This document shows positions 1 to 6,522 of a stretch of DNA of 15,594 nt, in pieces; the first letter of the stretch is position 1, and every line of letters starts with the position of its first letter. The stretch is from Bacteroidales bacterium. Its GTDB lineage: Bacteria; Bacteroidota; Bacteroidia; Bacteroidales; UBA932. The position numbers and the translations under genes are program-made. The notes beneath the pieces were generated by a model. The model made no database searches and had not been told where the DNA came from. It saw only the letters and a list, made by a program, of their open reading frames with translations. The stretch covers positions 1 to 15,594 of the forward strand of contig JALOCI010000059.1 in the NCBI GenBank assembly GCA_023227835.1, in the 5' to 3' direction.

Positions 1-210
1 GTTGGCCCCGGAGAGGTTGGCCCCGGAGAGGTTGGCCCCGGAGAGGTCGGCCCTGGAGAGGTTGGCCCCGGAGAGGTTGGCCCCGGAGAGGTTGGCCCTG
101 GAGAGGTTGGCCCTGGAGAGGTTGGCCCTGTAGAGGTTGGCCCCGTAGAGCTCGGCCCCGGAGAGGTTGGCCCTGGAGAGCTCGGCCCCGGAGAGGTTGG
201 CCCCGCTCTT
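1..210. repeat. 15-bp tandem repeat, about 14 copies
   Basis: Fourteen consecutive 15-bp units, typified by GTTGGCCCCGGAGAG on the plus strand, run from the window edge to 210; the last (196-210) is degenerate. Each unit encodes one pentapeptide on the minus strand. Most copies differ by only one to three bases (C/T at unit position 9, G/T at position 11, GTTGG versus CTCGG or GTCGG). Such identity at DNA level suggests recent copy-number change by slippage or recombination rather than only protein-level selection. Confidence 0.9.
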
Positions 211-297
211 CACCGCCTCCCCGAGCGCTGACCTTACGTCCTGAGCGTCTTTAGCCGTGTAGAGAACGCGGCCACCGACTGACTTGATCTCAATCAT
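1..297 (-). CDS. Pentapeptide-repeat protein, 3' end beyond window
   Basis: Partial gene; the reading frame is open from an ATG at 297 to the window edge at base 1. A 33-residue head (starting MIEIKSVGGRVLYTAKDAQD) is followed by about 13 uninterrupted five-residue units of the A(N/D/E)L(S/Y)(G/R) type, the signature of right-handed quadrilateral beta-helix pentapeptide proteins. A perfect AAGGAGG ribosome site lies at 304-310, six bases before the ATG, which fixes the start. Proteins with this kind of short head plus pentapeptide coils are common in phages, but their role is generally unknown; some pentapeptide proteins mimic DNA and protect gyrase. It lies downstream of the 82-aa gene on the same strand. 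The family call is firm; no function can be given. Confidence 0.85.
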   Translation of the reverse strand, partial: MIEIKSVGGRVLYTAKDAQDVRSALGEAVKSGANLSGAELSRANLSGAELYGANLYRANLSRANLSRANLSGANLSGANLSRADLSGANLSGANLSGAN

Positions 298-383
298 GGC
301 TAGCCTCCTTGCAGTTTGGAAAAACGGTAAGTGAGGGCTCCAAGAAGATCACCGCGATGCCTCCGGGGGGTGGGCGGGGGTAG

Positions 384-632
384 TTAGTCGTCCCCGAGAC
401 TCGCCCGCGCGGCTTCGAGCTCTTCCTCCGTGTGGAGCGCGAGCAAAACGTTCGCGACTTGGTCGCTCTTGTCGAGACGATCGTTCAGCTCGCGGATCTG
501 TTTTGTGAGACTGAGTTTGTCGCCCGATATACCGAGCGCCGTAGTGAGATCCTCGATCGCGTTCCGTATATCGATCAAGAGGCGCTGGTCGACGGTGTTG
601 CCCACCTTGATACGAGCCTGCTTCTGGGCCAT
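384..632 (-). CDS. Small coiled-coil hypothetical protein
   Basis: 82 residues, ATG start, preceded on the minus strand by a purine-rich AGAAGGGAG ribosome site. The sequence is largely helical and charged (for example DIRNAIEDLTTALGI and IRELNDRLDKSDQ), consistent with a short coiled coil. No signal peptide, TM segment or catalytic motif is visible. It is the first gene after the integrase on the same strand, separated from it by 133 bp of non-coding DNA, and it precedes the pentapeptide gene by 86 bp. A longer ORF in another frame overlaps this region but is Arg/Pro-rich and looks like a shadow. Function unknown. Confidence 0.6.
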   Translation of the reverse strand: MAQKQARIKVGNTVDQRLLIDIRNAIEDLTTALGISGDKLSLTKQIRELNDRLDKSDQVANVLLALHTEEELEAARASLGDD

Positions 633-765
633 GACGGCTCCCTTCTAGTAGAGGTGATTTACAGATCCCCCGCTCAGCCGCTCGGCTAGGTCGGCGGGAA
701 CACCTCTCCGGTGTGGGTAAGATAGCTTTTCCCTGCTCAGAGCGTCGGGGGGATCGCATGGTTGG
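633..765. other. Non-coding stretch beside integrase; attP candidate region
   Basis: 133 bp between the integrase stop and the 82-aa gene. It holds a short hairpin ACACC-TCTCC-GGTGT near 700-714 and, read on the minus strand from about 695 to 653, a sequence resembling the 5' half of a tRNA: a 7-nt acceptor-like GCCGACC, TA, a D-arm-like segment with AGCGGCTGA, then CTGTAAA, which would be a Tyr anticodon loop (664-658). The anticodon stem pairs badly and no T-arm follows, so it is not a working tRNA. Phage att sites often sit next to int and often carry part of a tRNA, which makes this the best place to look for attP. Confidence 0.3.
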
Positions 766-1848
766 CTACTCCCTCTCCAGCCTCTTGACCAGCGCCCCGC
801 GCACGTCCTCTATGTCGAACTGCGCGTAGATGTCGGCGGTCGTCTGAATCGTCTTATGGCCGGCGAAGAGCTGCGCGTGCTTGAGGTTGACGCCGGGTGT
901 CCGCAGGAGCTCTGTGACGGCCGTGTGCCTGCCCCGGTGCATGTTCGCGCCAGAGGTCGCGCCTGGCTCAACCAGTCCAGCGCGAGCTACGCAGCGATAC
1001 CACCAGCTATGACCGAGGGACTCTCCGGGTACCTGATCGTGCCAGCGGCGCTCGCGGTGGCCGTAGCCGACGATCTTGCCGCGGCCGAGGTCCAGCGTCT
1101 CTTCTGCTTCCTCGAGCGGCACACGGCAGCGCCGGTTCGAGTAGCGGTAGAGCAGGTAGTCATCTGGTGCGAGCCCGAGCACTTGAAGCTCTCCGACCTT
1201 CAGCCAGAACGCCTCATCGGGTACCGGGATATAGCGCACCTTGCCGCCCTTACCTTTGATCGTGATCTGGCGGCGGTCGAAGTCGAAGTGCCGAAGCTGG
1301 AGGCTGCGAACCTCTCCCTTCCTGAGCCCGTAGACGCAGACCAACTCGCAGCCGATCCGGTCGGCGGGGTAGGTCTGAGCGGCCAGTAGTTCGGCGACGA
1401 ACGAGCGGGAGAACAGCTCGCGCGGTTTCTGTCTCGCGCGCGGGTGCCTGATAGCGACGGTGGGATCGCCGTAGATCAAGCGCTCCCGGACCGCCCAGCC
1501 GAAGAAGCTACGGAGGTGTGAGAGCGTCTTGGAGCGCGTCCGGGCTGAGCGGGTGCCCCAATGACAGTCGATGAACTCGCGCAGGCGCTCAGTACCGACC
1601 GGCGGCTCGAAGTCCTTGATCGTCAGGTCAGCGTGATCTAGGGCCAAGCGGCCAAGTGACGCCTCGTAGTCGGTCAGAGTTGATTTCTGCGCCCCCCACT
1701 CGTTAGCGAACCACCGAAGGTAGCGACCGACTACGGCGCCGAGTGGGGTCGCTTGATAAGAGCGATCCTTCACGCGGGCTTCCCGCATCATCCTTGCGGC
1801 GTCCGCAAGTGTCAACTTCTCTGCCGTGACGAAAGCCGCCTCGCTCAT
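766..1848 (-). CDS. int: Tyrosine recombinase (phage integrase)
   Basis: 360 residues, a typical length for XerC/D-type phage integrases. An N-terminal SAM-like core-binding domain (about residues 35-125) precedes the catalytic domain (about 145-355). All catalytic positions are present: Arg176 in GLRKGEV, a Lys at 200-203 in KGKGGKVRYIP, His304 and Arg307 in the HxxR motif, His331 in AGHKT, and the nucleophile Tyr341 in ADIYAQF. It should catalyse site-specific integration, and excision with a directionality factor, between attP and a host attB. The ATG overlaps the stop of the upstream coiled-coil gene by four bases (ATGA), so it looks translationally coupled and is the last member of the early operon. 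No promoter of its own is evident. Confidence in family is very high; the target site is not known. Confidence 0.97.
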   Translation of the reverse strand: MSEAAFVTAEKLTLADAARMMREARVKDRSYQATPLGAVVGRYLRWFANEWGAQKSTLTDYEASLGRLALDHADLTIKDFEPPVGTERLREFIDCHWGTRSARTRSKTLSHLRSFFGWAVRERLIYGDPTVAIRHPRARQKPRELFSRSFVAELLAAQTYPADRIGCELVCVYGLRKGEVRSLQLRHFDFDRRQITIKGKGGKVRYIPVPDEAFWLKVGELQVLGLAPDDYLLYRYSNRRCRVPLEEAEETLDLGRGKIVGYGHRERRWHDQVPGESLGHSWWYRCVARAGLVEPGATSGANMHRGRHTAVTELLRTPGVNLKHAQLFAGHKTIQTTADIYAQFDIEDVRGALVKRLERE

Positions 1849-2249
1849 CCGGTGGCCACCACCTCACGCTTCGCTTCGATCTCCGATAGTTGACGCCGCG
1901 CTTCAGCCAGGCGATGCGCTGCGCGCTCTCTTTCCTCGTCGGCGATCTCTAACGCCTGCTCGGCCTCAGCGTAGTCATCGTCGGCCTCCTGAAGCTCCGC
2001 CTCGGCGAAGTCCACTTCATGGAGCGCATCACGGATGGCCGAATGAGTGTCGGCGTCCGCCGAGTAGCCGCAAAGCGGGTGATGCTCACCGTTCCGAGGC
2101 GACCAGCAGCAAGGATGAAGATCACGGGCGCGCGCCTTCTGACGGGCCAACACCTCCTCGCCCATCACAGTGGCGTATAGGCGCTCTAAGCGGACCTGAT
2201 GATGTTCTTCCGCCCGGAGTTCATCGCGAAGATCCCAGTAATCGCTCAC
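1845..2249 (-). CDS. Coiled-coil hypothetical protein with Cys/His cluster
   Basis: 134 residues from a GTG start, with a good GGGAGGGG ribosome site upstream and a GTGA overlap with the zinc-ribbon gene before it. The N-terminal third is helical and charged, the middle carries a compact Cys/His cluster (Cys47, Cys48, His56, His57, Cys60) that could bind a metal, and residues 70-130 are an Ala/Glu/Arg-rich long helix that should form a coiled coil. No known domain is recognised. Position directly before int in a coupled chain suggests co-expression, not necessarily a shared job. Confidence 0.75.
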   Translation of the reverse strand: MSDYWDLRDELRAEEHHQVRLERLYATVMGEEVLARQKARARDLHPCCWSPRNGEHHPLCGYSADADTHSAIRDALHEVDFAEAELQEADDDYAEAEQALEIADEERERAAHRLAEARRQLSEIEAKREVVATG

Positions 2250-2530
2250 GCCGCCCCTCCCAACTCATCCTCATGCCGACCGCCCAGCTTGTCGGCCGGC
2301 ACTTTCCCGCACAGGGGGCACGATCCGTCAGCCAGCGCGACCTTGCACATAGGGCAGGATTCGGGCTCCTGCTGTGGAGCTAGCCAGGCGAGATCCCGAC
2401 CACCACACCGGGGGCAGCCCGGAACGTACCCGCCGCCGAATAACCCGACGACCGGCGCAGTATCAGCGTGCGTGCCCGTCCAGTCGCACCTACGGCAGGC
2501 TCGCGGGCGGGTGTCGGGAGTGGGGGTCAT
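2246..2530 (-). CDS. Double zinc-ribbon small protein
   Basis: 94 residues with four CxxC knuckles: Cys12/15, Cys39/42, Cys59/62 and Cys71/74. Pairing of the first two and the last two would give two zinc ribbons separated by a short linker. Such proteins act as nucleic-acid or protein adaptors, but nothing here identifies the partner. ATG start with a GGAGG-type ribosome site; ATGA overlap with the preceding gene and GTGA overlap with the following one. Metal binding is a confident inference from the motifs; biological role is unknown. Confidence 0.8.
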   Translation of the reverse strand: MTPTPDTRPRACRRCDWTGTHADTAPVVGLFGGGYVPGCPRCGGRDLAWLAPQQEPESCPMCKVALADGSCPLCGKVPADKLGGRHEDELGGAA

Positions 2531-2745
2531 TCCCCCGCCTCCGGTAGATGCTCGGCGGCAAAGTCGAGCAGGTCCCTGAGCGAATCGGGCGGCTGGATTT
2601 CCGGGTAGCCGCTCACGTAGCCATCTACCACTTCCAGTAGCAGGGGGAGTAGCCCGACCGCATTTGCAACATCCTCGATGAATGGGAAGTCGCCGGGCTC
2701 AGCTAACTGCTCGCACAGCCTCCTGATCCGGTCGAGGGGGGTCAT
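2527..2745 (-). CDS. Small hypothetical protein
   Basis: 72 residues from the ATG at 2745 (starting MTPLDRIRRLCEQLAEPG). A longer reading from 2781 is possible, but the 2745 start gives an ATGA overlap with the stop of the Gp3-like gene, matching almost every other junction in this operon, so I prefer it. The protein is acidic and helical with a central hydrophobic stretch (NAVGLLPLLLEVV) that is too short and polar-flanked for a clear TM segment. Its own stop overlaps the next gene by four bases. No family recognised. Confidence 0.7.
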   Translation of the reverse strand: MTPLDRIRRLCEQLAEPGDFPFIEDVANAVGLLPLLLEVVDGYVSGYPEIQPPDSLRDLLDFAAEHLPEAGE

Positions 2746-3830
2746 GGCTGAGCCGTAGCCTTCTTGGCCGACTCGTGCCACGGGAGGCTCGCCTGTTCAG
2801 GAGTCGGTTCGGCGGGCTGCTCGGCCTGCATGGCTTCCAGGTTCTTTTTGGCCGTGACGATGCAGCGGTCTAGCCAGTCGAGGTACTTGGAGCGATCGTC
2901 GGCCCATGCGGCCTTGTTCTTCGCGCACGCCTTCCTAGTCTTCTCGCCCGCGCCCAGTTGGTCTACTAATCCGTAGAGTTCGGCTTCCTTCTCAGTGGCA
3001 GGGTCGGAGGGCGCGGCGGCGGGCACTGGGATCGGCTCGACGTCGATCACTTCGCCCTCTGGACCGATAGGCGCGGCCGACCGTGCAGACGGCGCCCCTC
3101 GTTCGATCTGCCGGGCGGTCACGTCAAGCGCCGCACCCACCCCCAGGCCGGGCCTCTGTTCGGCCGGCGTGTAGATGGGCAAAGCGAGCCGACCTTCACC
3201 GGCTGCCAGCTCTGCGAACGAGACGGCCGGGTCGATCACCGGTACCACGTAGCGGGTGGCCTTGCCGTCCTTCTGACCCTTCCGCTCGACGATCCGCAGG
3301 CGGGCGGGTACGAAGGGGGCGCCACGGGATATGCCTCGGATCAGCTCGAGCGAGGTATCCAGTTCGCTGGCCGCGTTGACGCCCTTCGATTCCAACCGCC
3401 AGCCGAGCATCGTTGAGAGCTCGGGCAAGACGACGGTCAAGCGGGTGTGCAGATCGCAGCGATCCTTCCCCTCGGCGTTGCAGATGCAGGGCGCGTCCGA
3501 CTTGAGTTCTTGCTCGCCGTCACAGCGACGCGTGCATTTGGATGGCCCCTCCCACAACTCGTACTGACGGTTGAGCGAGTAGGCGGGCATGACCAGGACG
3601 GGGAGATCGGTAGCGGTCGTGATGACCTCCCACTGTTCGCCCGTTGGGGCAGTCCAGGGCTTGACCGTACCGCCGTACATCTGCGCGGCCTGCTCGATCA
3701 GCTCTTTGGTCGGGCTGGTGAGACGCCAGGTGGTCAGACGTTTGGGAGCGCCTTTGTCGGACTTCTCGCCCATCCGGATCCTGCCGGATTCTGCTAGGCG
3801 GCGCTGCAATTGGATGAGAGGAACTGGCAT
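2742..3830 (-). CDS. phiC31 Gp3-like protein (recombination directionality factor family)
   Basis: 362 residues. The N-terminal two thirds match my memory of the Gp3-like family of actinophages: a basic start (IQLQRRLAESGRIRMGEK), a RLTTWRLTSPTKELIEQAA block, YGG-x-VKPW, and EQWEVITTA. A Cys-rich module follows (Cys99, Cys103, Cys115, Cys117, Cys125) that probably binds zinc, then a WRLESKG block near 144-150. In phiC31 the namesake protein (about 244 aa) binds the serine integrase and turns it to excision. This protein is longer, with a Pro/Ala linker and a helical, lysine-rich C-terminus (about 280-340). The only integrase seen here is a tyrosine enzyme, so an RDF role cannot be assumed; a replication or recombination role is possible. 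ATG start two bases after the preceding stop. Confidence 0.75.
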   Translation of the reverse strand: MPVPLIQLQRRLAESGRIRMGEKSDKGAPKRLTTWRLTSPTKELIEQAAQMYGGTVKPWTAPTGEQWEVITTATDLPVLVMPAYSLNRQYELWEGPSKCTRRCDGEQELKSDAPCICNAEGKDRCDLHTRLTVVLPELSTMLGWRLESKGVNAASELDTSLELIRGISRGAPFVPARLRIVERKGQKDGKATRYVVPVIDPAVSFAELAAGEGRLALPIYTPAEQRPGLGVGAALDVTARQIERGAPSARSAAPIGPEGEVIDVEPIPVPAAAPSDPATEKEAELYGLVDQLGAGEKTRKACAKNKAAWADDRSKYLDWLDRCIVTAKKNLEAMQAEQPAEPTPEQASLPWHESAKKATAQP

Positions 3831-3832
3831 CG

Positions 3833-4090
3833 CTACCTGATCCCGACCCTCGTAGGCATGGTGCGCGGGCCGCCAGTTCGTGCCCGAGCCTTGAATGGCT
3901 CCGGCGCATCGACGGCTTCTAGACCGGGCTCATCAAAGGTGGCCTGCTCGACCCTGCCCTCGACCAACGCATCAAGGATGACGCGAGTGCAGCCGTACTG
4001 GTAGAAGAGCACGCCGGTCGCCTTGCCTTTGAAGCCCGTGTTCTTGTCGCGGTACTCCTTGCCGAACTCGATATCGGATTTCGCTTTCAC
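3833..4090 (-). CDS. Small conserved-type phage hypothetical protein
   Basis: 85 residues from a GTG with a strong AAGGGAGG ribosome site, overlapping the exonuclease stop by four bases. The first 55 residues (FGKEYRDKNTGFKGKATG, then YQYGCTRVILD) follow a pattern I associate with short phage proteins of the type GDKVRDxxTGFxGxATxxxxYxYGCxxV, probably a small beta-barrel fold. The tail beyond residue 60 is Pro/Arg-rich. Function unknown. It sits between the nuclease and the Gp3-like gene, a recombination neighbourhood. Confidence 0.75.
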   Translation of the reverse strand: MKAKSDIEFGKEYRDKNTGFKGKATGVLFYQYGCTRVILDALVEGRVEQATFDEPGLEAVDAPEPFKARARTGGPRTMPTRVGIR

Positions 4091-4902
4091 GCTGCCTCCC
4101 TTACATTCGGACTGATCGCTGGCCCCAACACCCGGTTAGCCGTGTCGAGCTGGAAACGGGCTACCTCGCGGACGGCTAGAAATGCCTTCCAGACCTCGTC
4201 GTCGATCCGCACCGGTATCAGCCGGTAGTCCTCCGGGGATACCACGAGGACGAGCGCGCCCGACACCTCGGGCATCTGCTCAAGCGGCGCATCTTCCGGC
4301 AGGACGTAGTAGCGGCGGCTCCCCGAATACTGCTGCTGGGCGGGTGCGAGGCCGACGTGCTCAGCCCGTGCATAGGCGCAGAGCTGCAAGGCTACGTCCG
4401 GGTAGGGGGGGCGCGCGGCAGGCTTCCCGCGCCTATTCTTCGCGTCCGGCCCTCTGTCCGTCGTCTTGACGTCCATGACGCAAACCCGGCCGTCCAGCTC
4501 GACGATCGTGTCCAGCGTGCCGGCGTAGTGGTAGGTCTGCGAGTAGACCGGAGCCTCTGCCATGCGGAAGGTCGGAACGTGCTCGGCTAGGAAGCGGAGA
4601 TACTGGTCGACGTAGGGCTGGATCGCCTCTTCGTGGTCAGACGGAAGGCCTAGGTTGATCTTCTCGGCGGCCTTGTGAACGTCCGTCCCGCGAGCGGCTG
4701 CATCGCCCGAGCGCTTGAACCGGATGCCCGACAGGTGCTCGATCGCCGCAATCGGATCGTCGGCTGCCATCGGTTCCCAGACAGCGCGCTTATCGACCGC
4801 GTACTCAGCCGTCGTGTTGGCAGCCCAGCCGACTAGGGCGGGCTTTGGCAGGCCAGCCGAGAGAAGGGACGTTACCGACCAAAGGCGCTGAGGCTCAGGC
4901 AT
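4087..4902 (-). CDS. PD-(D/E)XK exonuclease, Cas4/RecB-like
   Basis: 271 residues. Nuclease core in order: His76 in RGTDVHKAAE, Glu116 upstream of the core strand, Asp131 in AGTLDTIVEL, the catalytic Asp144-Val-Lys146 in VMDVKTTDRG, and the QxxxY motif Gln173-Tyr177 in ALQLCAYARA. These are the hallmarks of the RecB/Cas4-like branch, which in phages acts as a 5'-3' exonuclease in recombination or DNA processing. There are no four conserved cysteines of the Cas4 iron-sulfur cluster, so it is closer to phage exonucleases than to true Cas4. The ATG has a GGAGGGG ribosome site and overlaps the upstream stop by eight bases. Confidence 0.9.
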   Translation of the reverse strand: MPEPQRLWSVTSLLSAGLPKPALVGWAANTTAEYAVDKRAVWEPMAADDPIAAIEHLSGIRFKRSGDAAARGTDVHKAAEKINLGLPSDHEEAIQPYVDQYLRFLAEHVPTFRMAEAPVYSQTYHYAGTLDTIVELDGRVCVMDVKTTDRGPDAKNRRGKPAARPPYPDVALQLCAYARAEHVGLAPAQQQYSGSRRYYVLPEDAPLEQMPEVSGALVLVVSPEDYRLIPVRIDDEVWKAFLAVREVARFQLDTANRVLGPAISPNVREAA

Positions 4903-5080
4903 CCGCCCGCCCCTCCGGCCAACACCCCTGACACTTGACCGCTCCCATCTTCTGAGCTTCGGCTTCCGAGTGGAGCCAGTCGCCTTGATGCACGGGGTCC
5001 CTTTGATCCGGCCGGTGATACGACTCAGCGACTAGATGGTTGCCGCGAAAGACGGCTTTGACGACGACGAGGGTGGTCAT
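4895..5080 (-). CDS. Small Cys/His-containing hypothetical protein
   Basis: 61 residues, ATG start in an ATGA overlap with the C2H2-like gene before it; its end overlaps the exonuclease by eight bases, the longest overlap in this operon. Histidines at 22, 31 and 37 and a CxxC pair at Cys50/Cys53 near the C-terminus could make a small zinc site. Otherwise no recognisable domain. Gene status rests on its fit in the coupled chain. Confidence 0.65.
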   Translation of the reverse strand: MTTLVVVKAVFRGNHLVAESYHRPDQRDPVHQGDWLHSEAEAQKMGAVKCQGCWPEGRADA

Positions 5081-5376
5081 CCGAGCACCGTCTTTTCCAG
5101 CCGCTTTTCCCGCCGATAAGTCTTGAGCGCGTTTTGCTGAGCCAGCCGCGCCTCACGCTCTCGATCGCGCTTCCAGAACCGGTATTCGGTCAGATGATTA
5201 GCAGCGTGCGCCTTCCGATCGACTGACGGGACGTGATAGTCCTCGCACAACCGGCAGTAGAAGTCGCCATCCGGACCGGGCATATCTGAGAACACCTGGT
5301 CAACCGGCATGGTGGATAGCCACTTGAATCCGGCAGCATGAAATGCAGTAGCCCAGGTGGCGACGGCGGTGGTCAT
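5077..5376 (-). CDS. C2H2-type zinc-finger-like small protein
   Basis: 99 residues with one Cys-x2-Cys-x12-His-x3-His motif (Cys41, Cys44, His57, His61), the classic C2H2 finger spacing, followed by a long Arg/Lys/Glu-rich helix (about 63-97). Prokaryotic C2H2-like fingers are usually nucleic-acid binding; the basic helix supports that, but there is no direct evidence. ATG start overlapping the stop of the 50-aa basic gene (ATGA) and ATGA overlap with the next gene. Confidence 0.75.
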   Translation of the reverse strand: MTTAVATWATAFHAAGFKWLSTMPVDQVFSDMPGPDGDFYCRLCEDYHVPSVDRKAHAANHLTEYRFWKRDREREARLAQQNALKTYRREKRLEKTVLG

Positions 5377-5525
5377 GCGGCCCTCCGATATTTCTTGATC
5401 GAGTAGGACTTGCGGCCGTTCATCGAGCCTGGCAATTTGAAGCCCTTTTGCACCTCTGGACTAAGGGCGTCGTATTCCTTGCGCCGGAGCCCCAGCCGGA
5501 GTAGCTGCTTACGGTGGTGCTTCAC
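5373..5525 (-). CDS. 50-aa highly basic protein
   Basis: A GTG at 5525 opens a 50-codon frame (VKHHRKQLLRLGLRRKEYDA at the N-terminus) that ends in TGA at 5373-5375. Both ends lock into the operon: the GTG overlaps the stop of the winged-helix gene as GTGA and its stop overlaps the next ATG as ATGA. Without it there would be a 145-bp hole in an otherwise gapless operon. About a third of the residues are Lys, Arg or His, suggesting nucleic-acid binding. It is small enough, and starts with GTG, so it would be easily missed. No family recognised. Confidence 0.7.
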   Translation of the reverse strand: MKHHRKQLLRLGLRRKEYDALSPEVQKGFKLPGSMNGRKSYSIKKYRRAA

Positions 5526-6388
5526 GCCGCCACCCCTTCGATCACCAGTTGCTCCAACGTCTCAGCGTGCAAGTGATCAGCCCGACCGGCCCCCGTTCCC
5601 GTACCTGAATCGGCCGTCCACGAAGACGGTTGGTTTGGATTGTCAGTAACCGAACAGGTCGAGGGCTGGCCGGGCTGAAGGTTGTTCCCGCCCACCGGAA
5701 CGCCCCCGGCTGTCTCGGCTGAAGGGCGTTCCGGTGGTGCATCCGGGAAGGACACGGAGGGGGAGGAGCATCCAGTGGCCGGGGCTGACTCCCCGCTAGC
5801 CGCCCTCCTGCGTGCTCCTTCGGCGAGCCGCCCCGGGGTGACAGGGCCGTTCGCGCACCCCTCCGTCTCCCTCCCGTTCGCGCAGGTAAGCGGGGAGGTT
5901 GGAGAGAGCGCTGGAGTCTCCGATGCGGGCGAGGGGGGGCTACCCCCAAGCACACGTTCTTCCGCGTTAGCGCTCTCTCCCACCCTCCCGTTCAGCGGCA
6001 CGATCTGATAGCTGTCCGCTTTCTGATCGAACACGATCTCGAGCCCGTCAACGCGCAGGTCGGGCCGTAGCTCGGCCGCTGCGTTGTTCGTGAGCATGAA
6101 TCCCTCGCGCTCAAAAACCTCCCGCCGTGTGTGCGGCTCTCTGTCGCGTAGGACGCGATACAGCCGGGACGCACGGGAACGCCCCGCAATCCGTCTAGGG
6201 GCGTCCTGGGCAGTCCTGGGGGCATAGACGACGCCACGCGAAACGCCCTTGCGCTTGGCGATCCGCGAGTCGTGTTGGAGCACCTGCCGAACCTCGAAAG
6301 TATTGGCCCGCACACCGCGCGCCACGTCCTCACAGTGAGAGTCCGGGTGCTCGATCAGGTAGGCGATGATCCGGTCGGCGAGGTTCAC
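5522..6388 (-). CDS. Double winged-helix protein with disordered Pro/Ser-rich tail
   Basis: 288 residues from the GTG at 6388, chosen over the GTG at 6397 because it forms a GTGA overlap with the preceding tiny membrane gene. Residues 1-55 look like one winged helix (NLADRIIAYLIEHP through a recognition-helix-like FEVRQVLQ) and about 72-130 like a second, ending in a QIVPL strand; the second contains the SRRE/TRREVFER-type block seen in phage HTH proteins. From about residue 130 onward the chain is low complexity (Pro, Ser, Gly, Ala, Glu) and likely disordered. Position near the start of the early operon and an inverted-repeat cluster inside the tail region would suit a replication initiator, but this is inference; a transcription factor is equally possible. 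Confidence 0.75.
   Translation of the reverse strand: MNLADRIIAYLIEHPDSHCEDVARGVRANTFEVRQVLQHDSRIAKRKGVSRGVVYAPRTAQDAPRRIAGRSRASRLYRVLRDREPHTRREVFEREGFMLTNNAAAELRPDLRVDGLEIVFDQKADSYQIVPLNGRVGESANAEERVLGGSPPSPASETPALSPTSPLTCANGRETEGCANGPVTPGRLAEGARRRAASGESAPATGCSSPSVSFPDAPPERPSAETAGGVPVGGNNLQPGQPSTCSVTDNPNQPSSWTADSGTGTGAGRADHLHAETLEQLVIEGVAA
5692..5737. repeat. 14-bp perfect inverted repeat inside the winged-helix gene
   Basis: CCACCGGAACGCCC at 5692-5705 is matched by its exact reverse complement at 5724-5737, with an 18-base loop. It lies in the part of the gene coding for the disordered tail, where codon constraint is weak. Neighbouring repeats: GGAGAGAGCGCT at 5901-5912 with its inverted copy at 5969-5980, CCGTTCGCGCA directly repeated at 5847-5857 and 5874-5884, and ACGGAGGGG at 5754-5762 inverted at 5858-5866. 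Possible origin or processing structure; function unproven. Confidence 0.7.
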
Positions 6389-6522
6389 GACAGCCACCCC
6401 GCGATCCGCTCAGTCGCATCTACGAGCGCCAGGCTGCCGAAGTACCAGGCAGCCAGACAGAAGAGAAAGGCGGCCAGCCAGATGAGCGAGTGGCCGAGCT
6501 CGTAGAGGCGCGGGTGCTTCAC
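6385..6522 (-). CDS. 45-aa single-pass membrane protein
   Basis: Frame from a GTG at 6522 to TGA at 6385-6387: VKHPRLYELGHSLI opens the protein, then a hydrophobic Trp-rich segment (about residues 14-34, including WLAAFLFCLAAWYFGSLAL) and a short tail. The basic N-terminus followed by one TM helix suggests N-in topology. It overlaps the stop of the preceding tiny gene as GTGA and the next gene's GTG in the same way. Third of three consecutive micro-membrane genes. A GAGGGAG purine run lies just before the start. Function unknown; antiholin, membrane anchor or toxin are all open. Confidence 0.6.
   Translation of the reverse strand: MKHPRLYELGHSLIWLAAFLFCLAAWYFGSLALVDATERIAGWLS

Noticed and set aside
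653..695. Functional tRNA-Tyr gene on the minus strand
   Set aside because: The D-arm and CTGTAAA loop look right, but the anticodon stem has several mismatches and no T-arm or matching acceptor 3' strand follows.
349..759. 136-aa minus-strand frame over the 82-aa gene and the int-proximal non-coding stretch
   Set aside because: Arg/Pro/Ser-rich shadow; the 82-aa frame has the better ribosome site and a protein-like composition.
856..1389. 177-aa plus-strand frame inside the integrase region
   Set aside because: Antisense shadow of the catalytic domain; the minus frame has every tyrosine recombinase motif.
4087..4902. CRISPR-associated Cas4
   Set aside because: Lacks the cysteines for the iron-sulfur cluster and no CRISPR array or other cas gene is present; phage exonuclease context fits better.
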